Shown here one piece after another: positions 45,017 through 53,230 of a stretch of DNA of 64,000 nucleotides (positions are counted from its first letter, which is position 1; each line of letters begins with the position of its first letter). Below the pieces are notes generated by a model. It did no database searches, was not told the DNA's origin, and worked only from the letters and a program-made list of their open reading frames with translations. A program made the translations under genes and the position numbers. The stretch spans positions 186,001-250,000 of the forward strand of contig NZ_LMXN01000003.1 in the NCBI RefSeq assembly GCF_001442615.1, in the 5' to 3' direction. This DNA is from Algoriphagus resistens. GTDB taxonomy: Bacteria > Bacteroidota > Bacteroidia > Cytophagales > Cyclobacteriaceae.

Positions 45017-45967
45017 TTAATACCAACGCCTCTTTCTCCAATTTTCCTGCTGTTCCGGATTGAGAAAAGTCCAGGCTATAAATCGGGTTTTCTTATTCCC
45101 GTGAATCATTTGGATGATTTTTCGATCAGCAACACGCGCTTTTTTCAAAGCCAAAACAAGGTCTCTGAGGTGTTCTTCTTTTGAAACAAGTGAGGTAAAC
45201 CAAAAACAATTGAACTTGAAAGTTTTGCTTTCTTGGATCATCTTTTGGATAAAAGCGAGCTCCCCACCTTCACACCAAAGTTCGTTGCTTTGTCCTCCAA
45301 AATTCAACGTAACGTTCTTACCACCTTTTCCTTTTAGATTTTTCACTTTTCTGGTGCTCCCAGCGAGTGCTGCTTCCTGAGATTCGTGAAATGGCGGATT
45401 GCAAATCACAAGATCAAAAACATCGTCCGGCTTAATGATTCCGGTAAGGGTTTCTTTAGGGTTTTGCTGAAGTCGCAGCGTTACTTTTCCCCGGAACTGA
45501 GGATTTGCATACAGATTATCCTGGGCAGCATCAAGCGCCTTTGGGTCAATCTCTGATCCAATGAATTTCCAGTTATAAATCGAATTTCCAAGCAGCGGAT
45601 AAATGCAGTTCGCGCCCGTTCCGATGTCCAAGACATTTATTTTTTCTCCGGCAGCAAGTTTGCCGGAATTGGACTCAGAGAGTAATTCTGCCAAATGATG
45701 GAGGTAATCTGCTCTTCCGGGAATCGGCGGACATAGGTAACCAGAAGGAATATCCCACTCAGCAATCTGATAAAAATGCTTTAGCAATGCCCTATTAAGT
45801 TCTTTTACAGCCTTAGGATCTGCGAAATCAATGCTTAGATCACCGTATTTATTGGCTGAAACGTGTTTCTCAAGTTCTGGATGAGAAGTAATTAAATTGG
45901 GAAAATCGTACCGCTCACGATGGAGGTTTTTGGGATGGAGTTCACTTTTTGCCGCCTTTTCGCTCAT
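45017..45967 (-). CDS. rlmF: 23S rRNA A1618 N6-methyltransferase
   Basis: 316 residues. Conserved N-terminal KSELHPKNLHRERYDFPNL, YLCPPIPGRADYLHHLAELL, motif I VLDIGTGANCIYPLL, the acidic FIGSEIDPKAL, and the N6-adenine motif IV NPPFH followed by ESQEAALAGS, all typical of RlmF. Methylates A1618 of 23S rRNA. Convergent with the OsmC gene. The 220-bp upstream gap shows nothing else. Confidence 0.95.
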   Translation of the reverse strand: MSEKAAKSELHPKNLHRERYDFPNLITSHPELEKHVSANKYGDLSIDFADPKAVKELNRALLKHFYQIAEWDIPSGYLCPPIPGRADYLHHLAELLSESNSGKLAAGEKINVLDIGTGANCIYPLLGNSIYNWKFIGSEIDPKALDAAQDNLYANPQFRGKVTLRLQQNPKETLTGIIKPDDVFDLVICNPPFHESQEAALAGSTRKVKNLKGKGGKNVTLNFGGQSNELWCEGGELAFIQKMIQESKTFKFNCFWFTSLVSKEEHLRDLVLALKKARVADRKIIQMIHGNKKTRFIAWTFLNPEQQENWRKRRWY

Positions 45968-46187
45968 TGTTCAAATTTAGTGAAATCAGAACGTAAATGA
46001 ACGTACCTGCTAAAAGGATAAAAGGGGTGTCCCCTTAATTGCACGTATATTTCATTTTAAGATGTAATGAAAACTGCAAACCTCCCATATTTGGTAACCT
46101 CAGCAGTTCGGAACGCTTACTATAACATACATACTAAATATTGACTCCAAAAGGTAAACAGTTAGCTACCCTTTGGAAGGGAAAGCA

Positions 46188-47666
46188 TCAATATATCCGC
46201 TGCTTAAACTCCTGATTTTTTGGATTTTCCAAATCAATTAAGTAGCCGTTGACTACTGCATATTTCCGAACTCCTTCTTTTTCCAAAAAGAAATTCGTGT
46301 CCGTGCCGGTTTTCCAACCCGAAGAGAACACATCTGTACTCTTCAAAACCAAAATAGGCAGTTGATGCAGATCACCTTTTGCTCCATTCCTTACTTTCAC
46401 AGCCAGATAACCTTCTTTGAGCAACTCCATAGCTTTTGTCTCATCTATGGCTTCTACAGAATCAAAAGCTGTTACATAAACTTTACCTTCTGCATATTTC
46501 AGTCCACTGGCATCAAGTTCCTCCAAACCATAATATACCTGCATATCTCCCAAATCATCCACCGATGCGGACATGTAGTAGGAATCTCCAGCTGTAATGT
46601 CTCTTCTTCTGATTCCCAGATCCACAGGATAATATTTCCCCTCCACTGGCACCTGCAGCTCATTGATCAGAAGATCGACTAGCTGCATGTCATTATCAGG
46701 AATGGCGAAATACTCCGCAGTAGTATATTGCTCATAGCTTCTTTTGGCGATTTGCTCCAACGCATTGAGGATTATCATAAAATTCAGCTGACGGATGTAT
46801 TGTTTGTCCGGATCATTTGGATATCCGCCAGACTCGATCAAAATGGTACTCGTTCCCCATTTTGTAATGTTATCCCCAAAAGCCCTGGGCTCAAATGCGT
46901 CATCATATTTTCCCACATGACCAGGGACTACTTCCTGAAGGATTTTATTCATTCCCACGATTGTCTGCATGGCTCTGATACGTACCTCATTTACGTCGGT
47001 AGCGTAGTTATATGCGGGAGCCAAAACAGAGATCGTGGCCTGCTTAGGCGTACCGGTAGCATTATAATAAGTTTGCTGGTCGTGAAGATTAAAGCCGAAT
47101 TCAGGCTCGAAATCATCTCTGGCACCTTTCAGAATAATAGCCTCAGGGGAAATCTGCGAAATCGCATCCCTGTTCAGGTCTATGTCTATGGCATTTCTCC
47201 GTTTGAAAGCCTCTGCTCCATCCGGGTTGATCATCGGAATAAATTTCAGATCAAGGGAGCTTTTCAAAAGGGATCTCAAGCCCTGATATTCATCGCCACT
47301 AGCTTCCAGGAAATTGAACAAATCAAATAGCGCCATGGTAGCCGTACTTTCGTTGCCATGCATTTGCGACCAAAGCATCACTTTTATTTTTCCGTCTCCC
47401 CAATCCAGGCTAGAAATACTTCTGCCTTCTATGGACTCTCCAAGCTTGGTGATCTGAAATGCATCGGAATGCTTCTGAATCAGTGGCTGTATATCCGCAT
47501 GCTTAAATCGGCGATGAGTGATTGCAGGCTCTTTATACTTCAAATACGCGGATTCCAACACGGATGCCGCTGTGGTTTCATGGATCGGCACTTGTGCAGT
47601 TTTACAACTGAAAACTGTCAAAAACAGCAAAAACAGGCTTATCGAACGGGTGACTTGATCTTTCAT
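46188..47666 (-). CDS. M14-family zinc carboxypeptidase-like lipoprotein
   Basis: 492 residues from the ATG at 47664-47666, preceded by AGGA; the longest frame is 14 codons longer. The lipobox VFSC places the lipidated cysteine at C21. Zinc ligands H103 and E106 (QMHGNESTA) and H195 (FNLHDQQ), with NR at 165-166 (DLNRD) and catalytic E278 (ILIESGGYPND). A periplasmic or surface exopeptidase, perhaps acting on peptidoglycan peptides: the neighbouring, divergently transcribed gene is a dipeptide epimerase that uses murein peptide products. C-terminal ~180 residues are an additional beta-rich domain. Confidence 0.9.
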   Translation of the reverse strand: MKDQVTRSISLFLLFLTVFSCKTAQVPIHETTAASVLESAYLKYKEPAITHRRFKHADIQPLIQKHSDAFQITKLGESIEGRSISSLDWGDGKIKVMLWSQMHGNESTATMALFDLFNFLEASGDEYQGLRSLLKSSLDLKFIPMINPDGAEAFKRRNAIDIDLNRDAISQISPEAIILKGARDDFEPEFGFNLHDQQTYYNATGTPKQATISVLAPAYNYATDVNEVRIRAMQTIVGMNKILQEVVPGHVGKYDDAFEPRAFGDNITKWGTSTILIESGGYPNDPDKQYIRQLNFMIILNALEQIAKRSYEQYTTAEYFAIPDNDMQLVDLLINELQVPVEGKYYPVDLGIRRRDITAGDSYYMSASVDDLGDMQVYYGLEELDASGLKYAEGKVYVTAFDSVEAIDETKAMELLKEGYLAVKVRNGAKGDLHQLPILVLKSTDVFSSGWKTGTDTNFFLEKEGVRKYAVVNGYLIDLENPKNQEFKQRIY

Positions 47667-47728
47667 GGTTATTCCTATATTCATATAATTAAATATAATG
47701 CTAAGCATCGTATAAGCAAAAAACTGGT

Positions 47729-47736
47729 TAATTTTG
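47729..47736 (+). promoter_or_regulatory. -7 element of the dipeptide epimerase gene
   Basis: TAATTTTG followed by C fits TAnnTTTGY, 23 bp before the ATG at 47760. No clear -33 TTTG. Confidence 0.45.
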
Positions 47737-47759
47737 CTTGAAATTGAATATTTGCCCTA

Positions 47760-48773
47760 ATGAATTTATCCTATCTAGTCGAAGATCTTCCGCTGAAACA
47801 TACATTTACCATTGCCCACCAAAGCCGGGATGTGCAAGATACTCTAATAGTAAAACTGCAAGATGGCGCATTTTTTGGTTTGGGAGAGTCCACTACAAAT
47901 CCATTTTACGGCATGACTATTACGAACATGTCAGAATGTTTGGAGAATTTCAGGACTATAGTAGAAAAAGGGGAATGGAAAACTCCGGGGGAACTATGGG
48001 ACTTGGGCAGGGAGGTATTCAAAGAGAATCCGTTTGCGCAGTGTGCACTGGATATGGCTGCTTGGGATATTTATTCAAAAAAACAGGGAAAAAAACTATA
48101 CGAACTGCTTGGGCTGAATACTTCCAATATACCAGTGACCAACTTTACAATTGGTATCGACACCATTGAAAAAATGGTGGCAAAAATGAAGGAAGTTCAC
48201 TGGCCAATATACAAAATAAAATTAGGGACAGCTGATGATCTTGCCGTCATCCGTGAGCTCAGAAAACATACAGATGCTGTGTTTAGAATCGATGCAAACT
48301 GTGCCTGGTCGGCGGAGCAAGCGATAGCATATTCTGGGGAGCTTGCCAAGCTAGGTGTTGAATTTATGGAGCAGCCACTGGGAAAAGATGATTTGGAGGG
48401 GATGAAGGAGGTGTTTGAGCACAGCAAACTACCGGTGATCGCAGACGAAAGCTGCATTGTAGAGTCAGATGTGAAAAAATGCCATGGCCTATTTCATGGA
48501 ATCAATGTGAAGCTGGTTAAAGCAGGAGGTATCACCCCCGGACTGAGGATGATTCACGAAGCAAAGAAACTTGGAATGAAAACAATGGTGGGATGCATGA
48601 CAGAATCTTCTATCGGGATTACGGCAATTGCACACATTGCTCCGCTTTTGGACTATGTGGATATGGATGGTGCAATGCTCTTATCAAAGGATCCGGCCCG
48701 GGGCGTTAATATTACTCCTGCAAAAGTAACATTCCCAGAGGGAAATGGAATTGGCGCGGAATTGGTTGTTTGA
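47760..48773 (+). CDS. Dipeptide epimerase, enolase superfamily (L-Ala-D/L-Glu epimerase type)
   Basis: 337 residues. Mandelate-racemase-like subgroup with catalytic lysines K152-x-K154 (YKIKLG) and K254 (LVKAGG), and metal ligands D178 (RIDANCAW), E204 (FMEQPL) and D229 (ADES). This combination marks the dipeptide epimerases, of which L-Ala-D/L-Glu epimerase is best known and serves murein peptide recycling. Exact specificity cannot be read from sequence. Divergent from the M14 peptidase gene. Confidence 0.9.
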   Translation: MNLSYLVEDLPLKHTFTIAHQSRDVQDTLIVKLQDGAFFGLGESTTNPFYGMTITNMSECLENFRTIVEKGEWKTPGELWDLGREVFKENPFAQCALDMAAWDIYSKKQGKKLYELLGLNTSNIPVTNFTIGIDTIEKMVAKMKEVHWPIYKIKLGTADDLAVIRELRKHTDAVFRIDANCAWSAEQAIAYSGELAKLGVEFMEQPLGKDDLEGMKEVFEHSKLPVIADESCIVESDVKKCHGLFHGINVKLVKAGGITPGLRMIHEAKKLGMKTMVGCMTESSIGITAIAHIAPLLDYVDMDGAMLLSKDPARGVNITPAKVTFPEGNGIGAELVV

Positions 48774-48814
48774 GCAACAAGTTTGAGGCTCAACCTCCCT
48801 TTCTTCTCCTTTCT

Positions 48815-49753
48815 TTATTTTTTAGAAAATTCAAATAACTTCCGTTTCTCCTCTTTATTTAACGCTTCGTAGCCACGATCAGCTATTTTATCCAATATCT
48901 TGTCGATTTCCTCTTGGGTTGCCTCTCCGGAATTGGCGGGAGAAGGGGTAGATTTTGAGGATTTTTTGAAAGAAGAGAATCCTCCCCCGCTAGTGGTTTT
49001 TGCTTTACGGTAGGATACTTTTACATTACTTTTTCTCCGTGAGAAAAGATCCTCAAAGAAAATCCCGACTTTCTGAACAGGCAGTCCCCAGTCATTTCCT
49101 CTGCGTAGCTGCACAATATATAAGTAGCCAAGTAATGCGCCTCCCAAGTGAGCCAATTCTCCGCCTGCATTTGCGCCTGCAGAATTGGCAAAAGAAATAA
49201 TAACATAGAAAATCGCTATATATTTGATTTTTACAGGACCTAACAATAATAGGAAGAACGTAGTATTGGGACTGAGTGTGGCTGCACCGACTACAATTGC
49301 AAAGACTCCTGCACTCGCGCCCAGCATCAGAGAACTTCCCACCGATTGACTGAAATAGGGCGCTAAATTATAAATCAATACATAAAACACGGCTCCCGCC
49401 AACCCACCAAGAATGTAAAGATTGGCCAATTTACGGCTTCCCAAAAACTGATGGATCAACTGTCCAAACCAGAAGAGAAAAAGCATGTTGAAAAGAATGT
49501 GGAATATGCCCTCATGTAAAAACATGTAGGTGAAAATACTCCACGGCTGAGTAGCCAACCTTGGCAAAGAAGCCGGCATCATCAGATAGGAAAGAACGGT
49601 GGAATATACATTTCCCAATCCACCTATAGTCATAAATACCCTAAATACAAGCACTACGAAGAACACCAGAATATTGATGGCAATCAGCTTGTAAAGGCTA
49701 TTGTCGCTATGCTTAAAAGCGTTTCGAAGATTGTCCCAAAAGTTACCGTACAT
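48815..49753 (-). CDS. Rhomboid-family intramembrane serine protease (A)
   Basis: 312 residues from the ATG at 49751-49753; the longest frame starts two codons earlier at TTG. Six membrane helices. Catalytic serine in GASAG (S149 of the longer frame) and histidine in LAHLGGALLGY (H204 of the longer frame). HILFNMLFLFWFG in helix 2 carries the H...N oxyanion residues. The C-terminal ~95 residues are cytosolic, basic then acidic (SFKKSSKSTPSP, EEKRKLFEFS). Two bases separate its ATG from the stop of the upstream rhomboid, so they are co-translated. Confidence 0.93.
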   Translation of the reverse strand: MYGNFWDNLRNAFKHSDNSLYKLIAINILVFFVVLVFRVFMTIGGLGNVYSTVLSYLMMPASLPRLATQPWSIFTYMFLHEGIFHILFNMLFLFWFGQLIHQFLGSRKLANLYILGGLAGAVFYVLIYNLAPYFSQSVGSSLMLGASAGVFAIVVGAATLSPNTTFFLLLLGPVKIKYIAIFYVIISFANSAGANAGGELAHLGGALLGYLYIVQLRRGNDWGLPVQKVGIFFEDLFSRRKSNVKVSYRKAKTTSGGGFSSFKKSSKSTPSPANSGEATQEEIDKILDKIADRGYEALNKEEKRKLFEFSKK

Positions 49754-49755
49754 AA

Positions 49756-50547
49756 TCAATAAAAGCTGTTTCTGTCTTTTTTCCAGAAGTAAACCAAAAC
49801 CCCACCAATCAGCAGTCCACTCAGGTGGGCAAAGTGTGCTACGTTATCCAGCGGGTTATTCACAAATACGTTATATATCGTGTAAAGGCTGTAGAAAAGC
49901 ACCATATATTTTGCTTTGATCGGCATCGGCGGAAAGAGTAAAAATAATTGTGTGTTGGGGAAAAGCATTGCAAATGCGATCAAAACCCCAAAAAGAGCTC
50001 CTGAAGCACCCACCATCGGGATATTTCCCTGCGCCTCCAGTATAGCATCCAAGGTTTGACTTGCCTGACTGATTATATTTGGATCATCAGGATTCCGGCT
50101 ATAGCTGTCTATGAAATCAAAGACTGACCTTTTAAAAAACCCACGGTTTTCCAGCACCAATTTATTAAATGCATCTGGATTAGGGTTGTTTTGGAACATG
50201 GCTACTTTTTCCTCCAGATTGTTCATTCGGTATGCAGAATATCCCGAGTAAAGAACTCCTGATCCTACACCGCAGACCATCCATAATATCAGTAATTTCT
50301 TTGGTCCCAAAAACTGCTCCAGCAAAGGCCCAAAAATCAGCAATCCGAACATATTACCGAATAGATGCCAGAAATCCGCATGCATAAACATGTATGTCAA
50401 AAACTGAAATGGCTTGAAATAGGGACTGTGAATGTAATAAAGCGCAAACCACTGATTCAGTTGCGGGAAAATAAATTGTGACACAATCAGTAGCCCAATA
50501 TTGAGAATAAGTAGATTTTGAACTACCGGGGTTATATTTCTAAACAT
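49756..50547 (-). CDS. Rhomboid-family intramembrane serine protease (B), with loop insertion
   Basis: 263 residues. Catalytic serine S182 (VGASGALFG) and histidine H241 (VAHFAHLSGLL). HLFGNMFGLLIFG holds the oxyanion residues. Between helix 3 and the serine helix there is an extra ~70-residue hydrophilic segment (about 105-175, including NNPNPDAFNKL and SYSRNPDDPNIIS) not found in the minimal rhomboid core. Lies 1 bp downstream of mutL in the same operon. Confidence 0.93.
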   Translation of the reverse strand: MFRNITPVVQNLLILNIGLLIVSQFIFPQLNQWFALYYIHSPYFKPFQFLTYMFMHADFWHLFGNMFGLLIFGPLLEQFLGPKKLLILWMVCGVGSGVLYSGYSAYRMNNLEEKVAMFQNNPNPDAFNKLVLENRGFFKRSVFDFIDSYSRNPDDPNIISQASQTLDAILEAQGNIPMVGASGALFGVLIAFAMLFPNTQLFLLFPPMPIKAKYMVLFYSLYTIYNVFVNNPLDNVAHFAHLSGLLIGGVLVYFWKKDRNSFY

Positions 50548-50548
50548 G

Positions 50549-52396
50549 CTATTTGCCGAAGAATGAATGAATACTGCTTAAATCTAATTTCACGAACGTT
50601 TTGTTCCCTCCCAATCCATAATTTGGATTTTGGCAGGCAAATAGATGTCCCACTAGGGTTTCCATTTCTTGAGAATTTAGTTTTTGTCCCTTTTTCAAAG
50701 ACGATTTTCGCGCCAAAGAACGCGCCAGATTTTCTCTGGTATCAAGAGAAAGCTCACTTTTGAAATGTTTATATTGTTCCAGAAGCCCTTCGAAAAGCTC
50801 CTTTTCGTTTTTGACGTGAATATCTGCGGGTACGCCCTGAATGAGTACGGTGTCTTTGCCAAACTCTGAAACCATAAAGCCCAAACTGTGGAGTTCTGGC
50901 ATGATATCCATCACCAATGCGTAATCGGAGGGGCCGAGATTGATGGTTGGAGGGAAAAGGCATTGCTGGGAGGTGCCTTGGGCAAGTTTCAGCTGACGCA
51001 AATAGCGCTCATAAAGAATCCGCTCATGCGCCGTCTGCTGATCAATGATCAGAAATCCTGTAGACATCTGGGCAACCACGTAGCTTAGCTCAACCTGGAA
51101 TGTAGTTCCGGTTGATTCGGTCACACTTGGCCTAGGAATGAACTCATTCGCATCATCGGGTTTAGCCCTGCTCTCAAACGTCAGAATTTCTGTTTCATCA
51201 GGTTGGACTGCGCGACTACTATTTCTGGTTGCCTGCGGGGTTCCTTCAAATAATTTTTCCCAGCCGGATGTGCTGGCCTGCTTGAATTCCGGGGTATTAA
51301 ATGATTTGTAGCTGTATTCACGATCCACCTGAGCCTTTTTCTCTGGATCGCTGTCCCATTTTTCATTAAAATTCACATCAAGACTAAAATCGAGTGAAGG
51401 GACGACATGATGCGCTCCCAATGCCTGTTTTACTGCTGATCGAATGACCGCATAGATAGTCCGTTCATCATCAAACTTGATTTCTGTTTTGGTGGGATGG
51501 ACATTGATATCGATATGTGTAGGATCTATTTCCAGGAAAAGCACGTAAAAAGGATGCTGATCCGGTTGCAATAAACCTTCGAAAGCAGAGCTTACAGCGT
51601 GATTCAGGTAGCTACTTTTAATGAAGCGGTTATTAACGAAAAAAAACTGCTCACCGCGGGTTTTCTTGGCATTTTCAGGTTTGCCTATATATCCTTTTAC
51701 ATTCACATGCGGTGTCAGTTCCTCGCATGGTACGAGTTGCCCTTGATAGTTTTTCCCAAAAATACCTACAATCCTTTGGCTGAGCTTGCCTGGCATGAGG
51801 TTGAATACTTCCAAGTCTTGCTGAAATAGAGAAAATCCGATTTCAGAATACGAAAGTGCTACCCGCTGGAATTCATCCACGATATGGCGCATTTCCACGG
51901 AATTTGATTTCAAGAAATTCCTACGTGCAGGGACATTGTAAAACAGGTTTTTCATTGAAACTGAAGTCCCTACATTTCCTGCAAATGGCTCCTGTTTTTT
52001 TACTTCAGACCCCTCGATCTGAATCCAGGTACCAAGCTCAGATTCAGCCTGTCGGGTCTTAAGTTCTACCTGTGCTACCGCAGCGATAGAGGCCAAAGCC
52101 TCCCCTCGAAATCCGAAAGTCCGGATTGAAAAAAGATCCGCAGAACTACGGATTTTGGAAGTCGCATGACGCTCAAAACTCATCCGCGCATCAATGGCGG
52201 ACATGCCCTTACCATTGTCTATCACCTGGATTAGCTGTTTCCCGGATTCTTTTACTACCACCTGCACTTGCGTTGCACCTGCATCTACGGCATTTTCAAG
52301 AAGTTCTTTGAGTGCGGAAGCAGGTCTTTGAACTACTTCTCCTGCTGCGATTTGATTGGCTATCGCATCGGGAAGGAGTTGGATAATATCACTCAT
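50549..52396 (-). CDS. mutL: DNA mismatch repair protein MutL
   Basis: 615 residues. GHKL ATPase domain with IAAGEVVQRPASALKELLENA (the N box E and N), DNGKGM, and FRGEALASIA. The transducer domain has NVHPTK, and the C-terminal dimerisation domain (about 420-615) follows a variable linker. The family endonuclease motif DQHA(X)2E(X)4E appears as DQQTAHERILYERYL (the usual histidine at the third position is Q). SCQ-like CPHGRP metal motif is replaced by ACQNPNYGLGG. Couples MutS recognition to strand removal. Start overlaps the stop of the small membrane protein gene by 8 bp. Confidence 0.96.
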   Translation of the reverse strand: MSDIIQLLPDAIANQIAAGEVVQRPASALKELLENAVDAGATQVQVVVKESGKQLIQVIDNGKGMSAIDARMSFERHATSKIRSSADLFSIRTFGFRGEALASIAAVAQVELKTRQAESELGTWIQIEGSEVKKQEPFAGNVGTSVSMKNLFYNVPARRNFLKSNSVEMRHIVDEFQRVALSYSEIGFSLFQQDLEVFNLMPGKLSQRIVGIFGKNYQGQLVPCEELTPHVNVKGYIGKPENAKKTRGEQFFFVNNRFIKSSYLNHAVSSAFEGLLQPDQHPFYVLFLEIDPTHIDINVHPTKTEIKFDDERTIYAVIRSAVKQALGAHHVVPSLDFSLDVNFNEKWDSDPEKKAQVDREYSYKSFNTPEFKQASTSGWEKLFEGTPQATRNSSRAVQPDETEILTFESRAKPDDANEFIPRPSVTESTGTTFQVELSYVVAQMSTGFLIIDQQTAHERILYERYLRQLKLAQGTSQQCLFPPTINLGPSDYALVMDIMPELHSLGFMVSEFGKDTVLIQGVPADIHVKNEKELFEGLLEQYKHFKSELSLDTRENLARSLARKSSLKKGQKLNSQEMETLVGHLFACQNPNYGLGGNKTFVKLDLSSIHSFFGK

Positions 52397-52802
52397 GCTT
52401 CTTCTTGGGTTTTAGCCTGAAGAAAAAATAGATGGCTGCTCCAAGTGCCACGGCGTATCCCATGTATTCAAATATCACAGGCCCTAAATATACATAACCG
52501 AATATAGAGCCCAATAGCAATAGAAAAATGAAGGTTCGGATCATTGCTGTAGAAGCGAACATAGTCACTCCGTCACGCGCTTTAATGCCTTTATGCTGCG
52601 CAAAAGACCCACGGATTCCAGCGCCATAAGATCCAATATCACGTGAAGTCATTTCATCGGTATCCAAAAGTCCCTGAGCTTCAAGATCTCTTTTGATTTG
52701 GGCAGTTCTGTGTTCGATCTCCTCCCTCACAGGATCATAATACCTAGGTTTGATATCAAATCTCATTGGAGTAGCAGTACGAAATACGGATGGGAATTTC
52801 AT
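52389..52802 (-). CDS. Small membrane protein upstream of mutL
   Basis: 137 residues from ATG 52800-52802. A longer frame of 157 residues begins at the ATG inside the adjacent repeat (52862) and is in frame because that repeat unit has a deletion. The N-terminal half is hydrophilic, with a DPVREEIEHRTAQIKRDLEA helix; residues about 83-130 contain two membrane helices and a lysine-rich end. I recall similar uncharacterised proteins next to mutL in other Bacteroidota. Overlaps mutL by 8 bp. Confidence 0.8.
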   Translation of the reverse strand: MKFPSVFRTATPMRFDIKPRYYDPVREEIEHRTAQIKRDLEAQGLLDTDEMTSRDIGSYGAGIRGSFAQHKGIKARDGVTMFASTAMIRTFIFLLLLGSIFGYVYLGPVIFEYMGYAVALGAAIYFFFRLKPKKKHE

Positions 52803-52862
52803 ATGATTATAATTTGTCTTTAAAAGGCCATATGGAATCTCGCACGCCATGCTCGATTTCAT
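52800..52862 (-). repeat. Start-codon repeat family, copy 4b (internally deleted)
   Basis: From ATGAAATCGAGCATG at 52862, directly to GCGAGATTCCATATGGCC, AAAGACAAATTATAA and the ATGAAA start at 52802. It lacks the central GGGATGATTAT block (about 33 bp deleted). The deletion puts its ATG in frame with the downstream gene. Confidence 0.85.
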
Positions 52863-52955
52863 GTGTTTCTATTTGATTTATTATGGTGCCATGGAATCTC
52901 GCAAGTAGGATAATCATCCCTGTGGGTGTGTTGGTTTCCACATGCTCGATTTCAT
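52860..52955 (-). repeat. Start-codon repeat family, copy 4a
   Basis: A tandem unit upstream of 4b. ATGAAATCGAGCATG at 52955, a TGG-AAA-CCA mini-hairpin, CACAGGGATGATTAT, TGCGAGATTCCATGGC, then a diverged AT-rich end and the ATGAAATCGA of unit 4b. One base longer than copy 3, so the 31-codon frame is lost (stop after 13 codons). The remaining gap 52956-53230 shows no gene. Confidence 0.82.
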
Positions 52956-53230
52956 GAACTCATAATTTATAAGGTGTGATTCACGTTAAGTAAAAGCACA
53001 TTGGAGGAATAAGTTCCTGTATATTGACCAGATATCAAATTTAGGATCTTTTTAACCTGATTTAGGACTGAATGTTATCTTATCTTTCAGTATCTTCAAC
53101 TGCATAAGTCCCAAACTCTGTAGATGGAGTAACCACGGGACCTAAGAGGTTTGCAGAAACCAAAAGGAAATCGAATCGGTTCGATATACAAATTTATTTA
53201 GAAAGTTAAGGATTAAAAATTTACTCAGGC

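Noticed and set aside
44966-45184. Plus-strand ORFs opposite rlmF (44966-45184, 45114-45380)
   Set aside because: Antisense to conserved rlmF codons; codon composition follows the minus frame.
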